Assembly (NCBI GenBank): GCA_937899245.1
Contig: CALDKB010000047.1
Location: 1 to 64,000, forward strand
DNA: 64,000 nucleotides
DNA from: an uncultured Bacteroidales bacterium
GTDB lineage: Bacteria; Bacteroidota; Bacteroidia; Bacteroidales; ML635J-15
Direction of reading: 5' to 3'
The translations under genes were made by a program, and so were the position numbers. This document shows, one piece after another, positions 36,557-44,875 of the stretch. A model generated the notes under the pieces. The model was not told where the DNA came from and searched no databases. It saw only the letters and a list, made by a program, of their open reading frames with translations. Positions within the stretch are counted from its first letter, which is position 1. The number at the start of each line of letters is the position of its first letter.

Positions 36557-36895
36557 TTAATTATTTAACCACGGAGAATAATTCTGTGATACGTTCTTAA
36601 TTGTTAAAACATTTGACTCCTTGTCGTGCTCTCCGCCGAAATACAGGTGCAGTGCAGTTGCAATTGCTGCGTAGTCGGCATCGTCAATCTTGCCGGTTGA
36701 CTTAACTTCTGCTGCTGGTTTTGGTGCATCAGCCTTTGCTTCGGACTTCTTGCCCTTTTTTGCGATAGCGCCGAAAAGCATCATAATCAGTACGAAGAAA
36801 GCCATGATAAGAAGCACGATGGAGAAACAGATTCCCACCAATGCCCAGGTTTCGCCCCAGGTGGTTCCTTCTACTATTAATAATACGTTACTCAT
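36557..36895 (-). CDS. mmdD: Oxaloacetate decarboxylase gamma-like subunit (OadG/MmdD)
   Basis: A 112-residue protein with one membrane helix (about 14-42, LVGICFSIVLLIMAFFVLIM) and a charged, Pro/Ala/Lys-rich cytoplasmic tail. This is the layout of the delta/gamma subunit that holds the alpha and beta subunits together. The position between mmdA and mmdC supports the call more than sequence, which is poorly conserved in this family. Confidence 0.85.
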   Translation of the reverse strand: MSNVLLIVEGTTWGETWALVGICFSIVLLIMAFFVLIMMLFGAIAKKGKKSEAKADAPKPAAEVKSTGKIDDADYAAIATALHLYFGGEHDKESNVLTIKNVSQNYSPWLNN

Positions 36896-36906
36896 AGCAA
36901 AATGAT

Positions 36907-38466
36907 TTATAGAGGAATATTATTGTGCTTCTTTGCAGGACGTGTATCCTTCTTGGTGGCAAGTGCTGCAAGAGCGCGGATGATTCTGAAACGCGTGTTG
37001 CGCGGTTCGATTACATCGTCAATGTAGCCGTATTTTGCTGCCTGATAAGGATTTGCGAAAGCTTCCTTGTATTCTGCTTCCTTTTCTGCAATGTATTTTG
37101 CCTTTTCTTCCGGATCTTCGATTGCCTTGATGCCCTTTGCATAAAGAACTTCGATTGCGCCCGAAGCACCCATTACTGCGATTTCTGCAGATGGCCATGC
37201 ATAGTTGAAGTCGCCCTTAAGCTGCTTTGAGCTCATAACGTCGTGTGCTCCGCCGTAAGACTTTCTCAGTGTTACAGTAACTTTCGGAACTGTTGCTTCT
37301 CCGTAGGCGTACATAAGCTTTGCTCCGTTGGTGATGATGCCACCATATTCCTGGTTGCTTCCTGGCATAAATCCCGGAACGTCTACCAAAGTTACAAGCG
37401 GAATGTTGAAGCTGTCGCAGAAGCGGATGAAGCGTGCACCCTTGCGTGACGATTCTATGTCGAGGCAACCTGCAAGGAATGATGGCTGGTTGGCAACGAT
37501 ACCTACGGACTGTCCGTTGAAACGTGCGAAACCTACAACTATATTCTTAGCATAATCCTTGTGAACTTCTTCGAATTCGCCATTGTCGACGATAAGTCTG
37601 ATGATGTCTTTTACATCGTATGGCTTGTTCGGGTTGTCGGGAAGAATACTGTTCAGGGCGTCTTCCATTCTGTCGATCGGGTCGGTGCATTCAACGCGAG
37701 GTGTCTGTTCCTTCCAGTTCTGTGGCATGTAGGAGATGAGGCGCTTGATAGTTGCAAAAGCATCTTCTTCGTCGTGTGCTACAAAGTGTGCAACACCAGA
37801 CTTGGAAGCGTGAACATTTGCACCGCCAAGGTCGCTTTCGGTGATAACTTCACCGGTAACAGTCTTTGTTACCTTCGGTCCGGTTACGAACATGTAGCTA
37901 TTGGTTTCCGACATGATGATGTAGTCGGTAAGAGCCGGAGAATAAACAGCTCCGCCGGCACATGGGCCTAGGATTGCGGAAATCTGTGGAATTACACCGG
38001 AAGCTTCGATGTTGCGCTGGAAAATTTCAGCATAGCCCGACAAGCTGGTAACGCCTTCCTGAATACGTGCACCACCGCTGTCGTTCAAACCGATAACCGG
38101 AACGCCGGCTTTCATTGCCATGTCCATTACCTTGCAGATTTTCTTTGCGTTTGTCTCTGACAGGGAGCCACCGCTAACTGTGAAATCCTGTGAGAAAACG
38201 TATACCATTCTGCCGTCTATTGTTCCGTAACCAGTAACAACACCGTCGCCGAGATATTGTTCCTTCTCGATGCCAAAATTGTGACATCTGTGGGTTACGA
38301 ACATGTCGATTTCTTCGAAACTGCCTTCGTCGAGAAGCATGTTGATTCTTTCGCGAGCAGTATATTTTCCTTTTTTATGTTGTGATTCGATGCGCTTTTC
38401 GCCACCGCCCATACGGGCTTCTGCACGCATGTCAACAAGCTTTTTAATTTTTTCTTCTAAAGCCAT
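36907..38466 (-). CDS. mmdA: Methylmalonyl-CoA decarboxylase carboxyltransferase alpha subunit
   Basis: A 519-residue cytoplasmic enzyme that moves CO2 from methylmalonyl-CoA to biotin on the carrier subunit. Two crotonase-like halves carry the acyl-CoA and carboxybiotin oxyanion loops: DSGGARIQEGV and GPCAGGAVYSPALTD in the N-half, and VDVPGFMPGSNQEYGGII plus KSYGGAHDVM in the C-half. The sequence alone would also fit a propionyl-CoA carboxylase beta subunit. Linkage to mce, the biotin carrier and the sodium pump favours the decarboxylase. Confidence 0.93.
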   Translation of the reverse strand: MALEEKIKKLVDMRAEARMGGGEKRIESQHKKGKYTARERINMLLDEGSFEEIDMFVTHRCHNFGIEKEQYLGDGVVTGYGTIDGRMVYVFSQDFTVSGGSLSETNAKKICKVMDMAMKAGVPVIGLNDSGGARIQEGVTSLSGYAEIFQRNIEASGVIPQISAILGPCAGGAVYSPALTDYIIMSETNSYMFVTGPKVTKTVTGEVITESDLGGANVHASKSGVAHFVAHDEEDAFATIKRLISYMPQNWKEQTPRVECTDPIDRMEDALNSILPDNPNKPYDVKDIIRLIVDNGEFEEVHKDYAKNIVVGFARFNGQSVGIVANQPSFLAGCLDIESSRKGARFIRFCDSFNIPLVTLVDVPGFMPGSNQEYGGIITNGAKLMYAYGEATVPKVTVTLRKSYGGAHDVMSSKQLKGDFNYAWPSAEIAVMGASGAIEVLYAKGIKAIEDPEEKAKYIAEKEAEYKEAFANPYQAAKYGYIDDVIEPRNTRFRIIRALAALATKKDTRPAKKHNNIPL

Positions 38467-38478
38467 TGTGTTTAATTT

Positions 38479-38889
38479 TTACTTGTTTTTATTTTCGCAT
38501 AATTCAGTAAGTACACCGAAACTGGTTTTCGGGTGCAAGAAAGCGATGCTAAGTCCTTCTGCTCCGTTGCGAGGAGTCTTGTCGATGAGTCTGGCACCTG
38601 CAAGTTCTGCTGCCGATAAGCATGTTTCAATGCCATTAACGCAAAATGCGATGTGGTGCATGCCTTCGCCCTTGTTTTCAATGAATTTTCCAACAGGACT
38701 GTCGGCTTCTGTCGGTTCCAAAAGTTCGATTTTTGTCTGTCCAACCTTGAAGAATGCTGTCTTAACTTTCTGTTCCTTAACTTCTTCGATTGCATAGCAC
38801 TTAAGACCAAGAACGCCTTCGTAGTACTTTTTTGCCTCGTCGATTGACTTTACGGCAATACCGATGTGTTCGATGTGTGATATATCCAT
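38479..38889 (-). CDS. mce: Methylmalonyl-CoA epimerase
   Basis: A 136-residue glyoxalase-fold metalloenzyme that interconverts (S)- and (R)-methylmalonyl-CoA, linking the B12 mutase to the decarboxylase. Conserved segments: HIEHIGIAVKSIDEA with the first metal-binding histidine, GEGMHHIAFCV with the second, and a C-terminal VLTELCE with the metal-binding glutamate. The start at 38889 is chosen because the -7 box lies just upstream and homologues begin with this strand; a Met eleven codons earlier would sit inside the promoter. First gene of the mmd operon, 12 bp before mmdA. Confidence 0.92.
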   Translation of the reverse strand: MDISHIEHIGIAVKSIDEAKKYYEGVLGLKCYAIEEVKEQKVKTAFFKVGQTKIELLEPTEADSPVGKFIENKGEGMHHIAFCVNGIETCLSAAELAGARLIDKTPRNGAEGLSIAFLHPKTSFGVLTELCENKNK

Positions 38890-38919
38890 ATTTTTTTGAA
38901 TTTTTGAAAAATTTTTGGG

Positions 38920-38927
38920 CAAAGTTA
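38920..38927 (-). promoter_or_regulatory. -7 box of the mce-mmd operon promoter
   Basis: Minus strand reads TAACTTTG, matching TAnnTTTG, ending 31 nt before the mce ATG. The rest of the 450-bp gap to rplM is A+T-rich with no gene. Confidence 0.52.
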
Positions 38928-39267
38928 CAAAGTATTTTTGAAGAAAACTAATATTTTTTGATAGTGGTATGTCGTGTGCTAATGAATTGTATGTTAGGCG
39001 TTTATATGCGCTTTTGCGTCTGTTTGTTACTGGTTTTCAAATATGTTTTCTAACATGTTTTTGGGGGCTAATTTTTGTGCGATTCGCCGTAAAATGTATT
39101 TCGTAGTTTTTATATATATAATAGGTGTTGATATTTTGCGTTAGTTGTGTGGTCGTAATGATAACAAATAAGCAGCAACTTATGTTTGTAAAATGTCGTT
39201 GAAAATGAGTGTGATATTTTTTTGTAAAATGGTCTAAAAAAAATTTTATGGGGAAATAAAAATGTAT

Positions 39268-39275
39268 TACTTTTG
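39268..39275 (+). promoter_or_regulatory. -7 box of the rplM-rpsI promoter
   Basis: TACTTTTG matches TAnnTTTG, 63 nt before the rplM start. The leader that follows is A+T-rich without an obvious structure. Confidence 0.55.
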
Positions 39276-39338
39276 CAGTCCGTTTGGTCATCCAGCCTAA
39301 GGAAATTAATTTATTAATTTTAAAGAAAGATTTTTAAA

Positions 39339-39794
39339 GTGAAAACATTGATGTACAGAACAATATCGGTAAACAAGGAAACTGCAAACAAGCAGTGGTA
39401 CGTTGTTGATGCCGAAGGTGAAGTTCTCGGTCGTTTGGCAGCAAAGGTTGCCTTGGTTTTGAGAGGTAAGCACAAACCGGAATACACTCCGCATGTAGAC
39501 TGTGGCGATAACGTTATTATTATTAACGCAGAAAAGGTTCGCTTGACAGGCAATAAGCTTGCTGACAAGAAGTATATTAGACATTCTGGTTTCCCAGGTG
39601 GACAGAGCAAGGAAACACCTGCCGAAATGTTGGTTAAGTACCCAGAACGCATTATCGAACATGCAATTAAGGGAATGTTGCCAAAGAATCGTCTTGGTAG
39701 CGAATTATTCAGAAATTTGAAAGTTTACGTTGGTAGCGAGCACAAGCACGAAGCTCAGAACCCGACAAAGTTGGATTTAAACACAATTAAATAA
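39339..39794 (+). CDS. rplM: 50S ribosomal protein L13
   Basis: A 151-residue large-subunit protein, one of the first to bind 23S rRNA. Recognised by WYVVDAEGEVLGRLAAKVA, PHVDCGDNVIIINAEKVRLT, and GMLPKNRLG. The start codon is GTG; the protein begins MKTLMYRTIS, aligning with the short N-terminus of Bacteroides L13, and no better ATG start is available. It is followed by rpsI after 2 bp, the usual L13-S9 pair. Confidence 0.97.
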   Translation: MKTLMYRTISVNKETANKQWYVVDAEGEVLGRLAAKVALVLRGKHKPEYTPHVDCGDNVIIINAEKVRLTGNKLADKKYIRHSGFPGGQSKETPAEMLVKYPERIIEHAIKGMLPKNRLGSELFRNLKVYVGSEHKHEAQNPTKLDLNTIK

Positions 39795-39796
39795 GC

Positions 39797-40183
39797 ATGG
39801 ACGTATTTAACGCATTAGGTCGTAGAAAGGCCGCTGTTGCAAGAGTTTATCTTAGCGAAGGTAAAGGAAACATCACGGTTAACAACCGTAAAATGGAAGA
39901 ATACTTCCCGGTTATGCAGTACCAGTATATCGTAAAGCAACCATTCTTGACATTGGACAAGATGGAATGCTATGATGTAAAGGCAAACATCGACGGCGGT
40001 GGAGTAAGAGGTCAGGCTGAAGCTTTGCGTCTTGGTATCTCAAGAGCATTGTTGAAGGTTGATGCTGAATACAGAGCAAGCTTGAAGCCATGCGGTTTCT
40101 TGTCTCGCGACTCCAGAGTTGTTGAAAGAAAGAAACCTGGTCAGAAGAAAGCTCGTAAGAGATTCCAGTTCAGCAAACGTTAG
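39797..40183 (+). CDS. rpsI: 30S ribosomal protein S9
   Basis: A 128-residue small-subunit protein whose basic C-terminal tail (KKARKRFQFSKR) reaches towards the P-site tRNA. The family signature is present in GRRKAAVARVYLSEGKGNI and the GGVRGQAEALRLGISRAL stretch. Standard length and partner (rplM). Confidence 0.98.
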   Translation: MDVFNALGRRKAAVARVYLSEGKGNITVNNRKMEEYFPVMQYQYIVKQPFLTLDKMECYDVKANIDGGGVRGQAEALRLGISRALLKVDAEYRASLKPCGFLSRDSRVVERKKPGQKKARKRFQFSKR

Positions 40184-40221
40184 TATTTTATTCGAGAATT
40201 ATAAACAGAGTTTAGTATCTA

Positions 40222-40262
40222 AATCGTGGAGATGGTCTCTTATGGGATTCTACTTCACGATT
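40222..40262 (+). promoter_or_regulatory. Candidate rpsB leader hairpin
   Basis: In the 113-bp gap between rpsI and rpsB, AATCGTG (40222-40228) pairs with CACGATT (40256-40262), with a small inner GAGA/TCTC pairing. No T-run follows, so it is not a simple terminator. It could be an RNA processing or S2 autoregulation site. Confidence 0.35.
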
Positions 40263-40296
40263 GTTACTACAGAAAGTAAACTTAAATTAAATTAAA

Positions 40297-41109
40297 ATGT
40301 CAAGATTAACATTTGATCAATTGTTAGAGGCAGGTGTTCACTTTGGTCACCTCCGTCGCAAATGGAATCCAGCAATGGCTCCTTATATCTTCATGGAGCG
40401 CAATGGTATCCACATTATCGATTTGCATAAGACTGTAGCAAAGGTTGACGAAGCTGCAGAAGCAATGAAAAACATCGTTAAGTCAGGTAGAAGAGTTTTG
40501 TTCGTAGCTACTAAGAAGCAGGCTAAGGACATCGTGGCTGAAGAAGTAACTAAGGTTGGAATGCCTTTCGTTACAGAACGTTGGCCTGGTGGTATGTTGA
40601 CTAACTTCCCGACTATTCGTAAGGCTGTTAAGAAAATGCAGTCTATCGATAAGATGAAGTCAGATGGTACTTTCGATGCACTTTCAAAGCGTGAACAGTT
40701 GCAGATCGACCGTCAGAGAGCTAAATTGGAAAAGAACCTCGGTTCTATCGCTGATTTGACTAGATTGCCAGCTGCTTTGTTCGTTGTTGACGTATTGAAG
40801 GAAAAAATCGCCGTTCACGAAGCTCAGAGATTAGGTATTCCTGTATTCGCAATGGTTGATACTAATTCTGATCCTAAGTCTGTTGATTTCCCAATCCCAG
40901 CAAACGATGACGCTTCAAAGTCAATCCAAATTATCATAGCCGCTATGTGCGAAGCTATTAAGGAAGGCTTGGACGAAAGAGCTGTTGAAAAGGAAAACAC
41001 TGCAAAGGATGGTGAAGAAGTTGAAGAAGCTCCAGTAGAAAAGAAGAGACCAAGAAGAACTTCTGCTAAGAGAGAACATGTTGAAGAAGCTGTTGCTCCA
41101 GAAGAATAA
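40297..41109 (+). CDS. rpsB: 30S ribosomal protein S2
   Basis: A 270-residue small-subunit protein needed for S1 binding and mRNA placement. The core is plain: LLEAGVHFGHLRRKWNPAM, RWPGGMLTNFPTI, and FVVDVLKEKIAVHEA. A low-complexity acidic/basic C-terminal tail (from about 230: EKENTAKDGEEVEEAP, then KKRPRRTSAKRE) extends it past the ~240-residue core. Followed by tsf after 20 bp, the near-universal rpsB-tsf pair. Confidence 0.98.
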   Translation: MSRLTFDQLLEAGVHFGHLRRKWNPAMAPYIFMERNGIHIIDLHKTVAKVDEAAEAMKNIVKSGRRVLFVATKKQAKDIVAEEVTKVGMPFVTERWPGGMLTNFPTIRKAVKKMQSIDKMKSDGTFDALSKREQLQIDRQRAKLEKNLGSIADLTRLPAALFVVDVLKEKIAVHEAQRLGIPVFAMVDTNSDPKSVDFPIPANDDASKSIQIIIAAMCEAIKEGLDERAVEKENTAKDGEEVEEAPVEKKRPRRTSAKREHVEEAVAPEE

Positions 41110-41129
41110 TAATTTAAAAAATTGAAACA

Positions 41130-42131
41130 ATGGCAAATATTAGTGCTGCTGACGTAAAGAAACTTAGAGATATTACCGGAGCTGGTATGATGGACTGCAA
41201 GAAGGCCCTCACAGAAGCTGATGGTGATTTCGAAAAGGCAAAAGATAAAATTAGAGAAAGAGGTTTGGCTATCGCTAACAAGAGAGCAGACCGTGAAGCT
41301 AGCGAAGGCGTTGTTCTTGCAATGGCTGCAAAGGGCAATACTGCTGGTGTAGTTATCTCATTGAGCTGCGAAACCGACTTTGTTGCTAAGAACGATGATT
41401 TCGTAAACCTTGGCAAGGCAATCTTGAATGTGGCTGCAGAAAATCTTCCAGCTGACCTTGAAGCTCTTAAGGCTTTGAATCTTGATGGAAAGACTGTTGC
41501 TGAAGCTGTTGCTGAAAGAAGCGGTGTTACTGGCGAAAAGATGGAATTGACTTACTACGCTAAGATGGAAGCTCCTTACGTAGTTGAATACATCCACAAC
41601 GGTAATAAACTTGCAACTGTTATCGGTTTGAATAAGGTTGTTGACCGTCAGATTGGTCGTAACATTGCAATGCAGGTTACTGCTATGAACCCAATCGCTG
41701 TTGACGAAAATTCTGTTTCCGACGAAGTTAAGGAACACGAATTCGCAGTTAACGTAGAAAAGACTAAGGCAGAAGAAATCATAAGAGCCGTTGACATTGC
41801 TCTTAAGAAGGCTGGCCTAAATCCAAATCTTGTAGATAGCGACGAACACATCGAATCTAACATGTCTAAGGGTTGGTTGACTGCTGACGAAGCTGCTAAG
41901 GCTCGCCAGATTAGAGAAACCGTTACCGCTGAAGCTACTGCAAACCTCGACAAGCAGGCAAAGAAGATCGAAATGATCGCTCAGGGTCGTTTGCAGAAAT
42001 TCTTCAAGGAATCTACCTTGATGAATCAGGAATGCATCTTCGAGTCTAAGGTTTCTATCGCTCAATATCTTGAGAGAGAAGAAAAAGGCTTGTTGGCTAC
42101 TGGTTTCGTAAGATTCGGATTGAAAAATTAA
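41130..42131 (+). CDS. tsf: Elongation factor Ts
   Basis: Nucleotide exchange factor for EF-Tu, 333 residues. The N-terminal UBA-like domain holds LRDITGAGMMDCKKALTEAD, and the core has the TDFVAKNDDF motif that contacts EF-Tu. A second copy of the dimerisation fold ends the protein. Longer than the E. coli protein, as usual for Bacteroidetes. Last gene of the ribosomal unit, followed by a strong terminator. Confidence 0.98.
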   Translation: MANISAADVKKLRDITGAGMMDCKKALTEADGDFEKAKDKIRERGLAIANKRADREASEGVVLAMAAKGNTAGVVISLSCETDFVAKNDDFVNLGKAILNVAAENLPADLEALKALNLDGKTVAEAVAERSGVTGEKMELTYYAKMEAPYVVEYIHNGNKLATVIGLNKVVDRQIGRNIAMQVTAMNPIAVDENSVSDEVKEHEFAVNVEKTKAEEIIRAVDIALKKAGLNPNLVDSDEHIESNMSKGWLTADEAAKARQIRETVTAEATANLDKQAKKIEMIAQGRLQKFFKESTLMNQECIFESKVSIAQYLEREEKGLLATGFVRFGLKN

Positions 42132-42151
42132 TGATTTCATAATTCTATCTA

Positions 42152-42184
42152 AAGGGTGTCGTTTTTGCGACACCCTTTTTTTGT
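42152..42184 (+). terminator. Terminator of the rpsB-tsf unit
   Basis: Perfect 11-bp stem AAAGGGTGTCG / CGACACCCTTT with a six-base loop and a T-run continuing past the stem. Confidence 0.92.
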
Positions 42185-42230
42185 TAGTAGTGACAAGTTT
42201 TAATATATTTGTAAAAAGATTTTTTTTGAT

Positions 42231-43085
42231 ATGATAGCAATAGCAGATAGTGGTTCTACCAAGACGTCGTGGATTTTGGCCGACGGAAAAGAAATAAAAT
42301 ATTCGTTCAAGACAATCGGTTTCAATCCGTATTTTGTAACATACGACGAAGTTGTAAAATGTATTTCAGAGGCATTTCCAAGCAATGCCAATGCACAGGC
42401 TATCACAGAAGTGTTCTTTTATGGCTCTGGTTGTTCCAATTGCGACAACTTCAGACATCTGCAAGATGCTTTGAAAACAGTGTTCGGCAAGGCGACTATA
42501 AATATTTTTTCCGATATGCTTGGTACCGCCCGTGCTGTATTGAAACGTGAGTCTGGCGTGGCTGCAATTCTTGGTACAGGATCAAATTCATGTTTCTATA
42601 ATGGCGACCAGATAGAGAAAAATGCTGTATCGCTTGGTTATGTCCTTGGCGACGAGGGCAGTGGTGCCACTATTGGAAAGATGTTTGTCAAGCGTTACCT
42701 GGAAGGCAAGTTTGATGAAAAACTTACAGCTCAGATAGCAGCGGAAACTGGCGAAAACATCACAACAATCTTAAATGCTGTCTATAAGCAGGATCATCCG
42801 AATAGGTTCCTTGCCAATTTTACTCATTGCATTGCCAACCATCTCGACCATCCTCAGGTTCAGGACTTGATGCGCAAGGCCTTTGGCGATTTCTTTGAAA
42901 ATTATGTGTATATATATCCGCAATATCGCAATTATAAGATTGGGTTCTGCGGGAGTATTGCTTATTATTTCAAGGATATTCTTTTGGAAGAACTGTCAAA
43001 AATTGGGTATGATAAGAACAACGTGTTGATAATCAATAATGTCTTGCCAGAATTATTGAAATATCATGTTGGTTATTTATTGTAG
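42231..43085 (+). CDS. N-acetylglucosamine kinase-like protein (BadF/BadG ATPase family)
   Basis: A 284-residue ASKHA-fold kinase. Phosphate 1 motif is IAIADSGSTKTSW (Asp6), followed by GYGSGCSN-type loop FYGSGCSN, and phosphate 2 AAILGTGSNSCFYNG. GYVLGDEGSGATIGK is strongly conserved in eukaryotic-type GlcNAc kinases and their Bacteroidetes relatives. It would phosphorylate GlcNAc or another amino sugar from recycled peptidoglycan or host glycans. It is monocistronic; the stop codon directly abuts the stop codon of the converging deiminase gene. Confidence 0.85.
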   Translation: MIAIADSGSTKTSWILADGKEIKYSFKTIGFNPYFVTYDEVVKCISEAFPSNANAQAITEVFFYGSGCSNCDNFRHLQDALKTVFGKATINIFSDMLGTARAVLKRESGVAAILGTGSNSCFYNGDQIEKNAVSLGYVLGDEGSGATIGKMFVKRYLEGKFDEKLTAQIAAETGENITTILNAVYKQDHPNRFLANFTHCIANHLDHPQVQDLMRKAFGDFFENYVYIYPQYRNYKIGFCGSIAYYFKDILLEELSKIGYDKNNVLIINNVLPELLKYHVGYLL

Positions 43086-44810
43086 CTAAAGCTTGGAGAA
43101 TTTGCAAGTGTATGCTTTTTCTCCGTTGTACATCCTGACAAAGTAAAGTCCAGCAGCTATGTCAGAAATATCTATGTAGCCGCCTTCCCATTTTGATGAC
43201 GCATCTGTACTTATAGATTTTACTGTGGAACCTTGCTGGTTGATGATTTCAATTTTATAGTTTCCATCATCTACATTGTTCGAGATGAAGTAAAGTATTT
43301 CAGTAGCAGGGTTCGGGAAGCACTTTATGTATCCGTTTCCGACTGTGAAACCATTGGTGTTAACAGGATTCTCGTCTTCGCTTATTACAAATACATGTGG
43401 ATCTGGTTCTCCGATGAATGGATGTGTTTGAATCTGTCCGAATTCTGTTTCCGCCTTTATGTAGTAAGCAACAGTTTGCCCATGTTGCAGGCCTTCAAAA
43501 GTAAAAGAATATTGGTCTTCGGCAGTATTTGTCATGTCGGCGGAGATAAATTCCATGCTGTCGATGCTGAAGAATATCTTTGCACTTGTGATGGCGCCGC
43601 CTCCATTGAAAGTGTAAATTTTAGCATCTATGGTATATTCATCGGCATAATCAACAGTGTCGAGAATAGGGAAGTGTGCGATTCTTAGCATATCGAAACG
43701 AGGAACCTCGTGAGTGCGGCAGTGCAAGGCGTCTGTGCTTTCCCATGAGTTTGAGTTGGGCGTAAAGCCAATGACTTCATATCCTGGCATAGCGGCTTCG
43801 TAGACGGCCTTAGCGTTGGCGTTGTTGGTGGCATCGTTGTTCGGGAATGCAAGATAAACCTTGTTGTTAAGAATAAGCGAGTTGGAATAAGGCTGTCCGT
43901 TGGGACTATATGTTCTGAAAACCTGATACTTGTTTCCGTAAGAACTAGTTTGATTTGCCCAGTAGTCGGCCATTGCCTCGTAGTCGGCATAGTGTGAATT
44001 GGATGCAGGGACCTTTGTAATCAAGACTTTGTCAACATCGAGGAATTTTCCCCAGCAGTCGATATGAGCAATGTAGTCGGCAAGCGGATCGTCGAGGTGC
44101 ATATAGTTTGTAATGCCGAGGTATTCTTCGAATATTTCATCGAGTTGTGCTTGTGTGTAATTGTAGTTCTCCTGATTTTCAACATCGAGTGAAGCGGAAC
44201 ACGATGCAGCAACACCAAGTCCGTCGGTCATGTAGTTTCCGCCAGTATGAACAACCTGCATTCCAAAAACCGATTTGTCAAAATACGAGCCGAAGATGTT
44301 TGTTATTTCATCGTCGTTTGGACGAGGCCGATTGTAAACGTAGTCAATCATACCAACTTGCTTGTCACCGTATTCGATGAACCATGGACTGTAGTCGCGA
44401 CACCAGTACGAGTCGATAGATGAGTTTACAAATTTAAGGTGGTTCATGTTGACGCCGTTGTTTTGCAATGTTGTTCTAACATTTGCTTGTAGGTTTGATG
44501 CGCAAATAAGGTAAACTGTGTCGTCCTCAGAAAGTTCTGCAATAAGCGAGTACGGAATTCCAAAATCGACACTGCCTCCATACCAGCTTGATGGAGCGGC
44601 GACAATTACACCTTGGTTCGGTTCAAATTCAGCTATGCTTCTCGGATTCTCGGGTGGAGCAGTCACTATTAAGTCGCGAGTGTTCTTTCGCTCCGATAGC
44701 TCTTCCCAACGTAAAGCGTGGTATTTGCCTTGTAGCTCGTGCGGAATCTCTTGTGCTAACATAAATGTTGCACATAAAGTTATGATTGATGTGATGAGTA
44801 TTTTTTTCAT
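43086..44810 (-). CDS. Porphyromonas-type peptidylarginine deiminase (PPAD-like) with type IX sorting domain
   Basis: Secreted 574-residue enzyme expected to convert peptide arginine to citrulline and ammonia. After the signal peptide (to about 19) comes a guanidino-group-modifying catalytic domain. Aligning by eye with P. gingivalis PPAD, the conserved residues are Trp136, Asp139 (YWCRDYSPW), Arg161 and Arg163 (NRPRPNDD), Tyr246, His249 and Asp251 (YIAHIDCWGKFL), Asn310, and nucleophile Cys364 (ALHCRTHEV). In PPAD the Arg pair binds the substrate's C-terminal carboxylate. An Ig-like domain (about 385-480) and a Por C-terminal sorting domain (IKCFPNPATEILYF onward) follow. It lies 65 bp downstream of a gingipain-like protease gene. 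Confidence 0.93.
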   Translation of the reverse strand: MKKILITSIITLCATFMLAQEIPHELQGKYHALRWEELSERKNTRDLIVTAPPENPRSIAEFEPNQGVIVAAPSSWYGGSVDFGIPYSLIAELSEDDTVYLICASNLQANVRTTLQNNGVNMNHLKFVNSSIDSYWCRDYSPWFIEYGDKQVGMIDYVYNRPRPNDDEITNIFGSYFDKSVFGMQVVHTGGNYMTDGLGVAASCSASLDVENQENYNYTQAQLDEIFEEYLGITNYMHLDDPLADYIAHIDCWGKFLDVDKVLITKVPASNSHYADYEAMADYWANQTSSYGNKYQVFRTYSPNGQPYSNSLILNNKVYLAFPNNDATNNANAKAVYEAAMPGYEVIGFTPNSNSWESTDALHCRTHEVPRFDMLRIAHFPILDTVDYADEYTIDAKIYTFNGGGAITSAKIFFSIDSMEFISADMTNTAEDQYSFTFEGLQHGQTVAYYIKAETEFGQIQTHPFIGEPDPHVFVISEDENPVNTNGFTVGNGYIKCFPNPATEILYFISNNVDDGNYKIEIINQQGSTVKSISTDASSKWEGGYIDISDIAAGLYFVRMYNGEKAYTCKFSKL

Positions 44811-44828
44811 TTGCTTATTTTATGAAAA

Positions 44829-44855
44829 ATGGCATTGCAGTATGTGCAATGCCAT
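44829..44855 (-). terminator. Hairpin between the protease and deiminase genes (attenuator or terminator)
   Basis: Perfect 11-bp inverted repeat ATGGCATTGCA / TGCAATGCCAT around a five-base loop. On the minus strand TTTTTC follows, so it can act as a terminator for the protease transcript. Only 18 nt separate it from the deiminase ATG, too little for a separate promoter, which suggests partial termination or mRNA-end protection. Confidence 0.6.
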
Positions 44856-44875
44856 GAGATTTTTTTTATTCGTAA

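Noticed and set aside
36907..38466. Propionyl-CoA carboxylase beta subunit
   Set aside because: No biotin carboxylase gene is present; the operon carries the sodium-pump beta and gamma subunits and the epimerase instead.
43086..44810. Agmatine deiminase
   Set aside because: It has a signal peptide, an Ig-like domain, a type IX sorting domain and the Arg161/Arg163 pair typical of PPAD.
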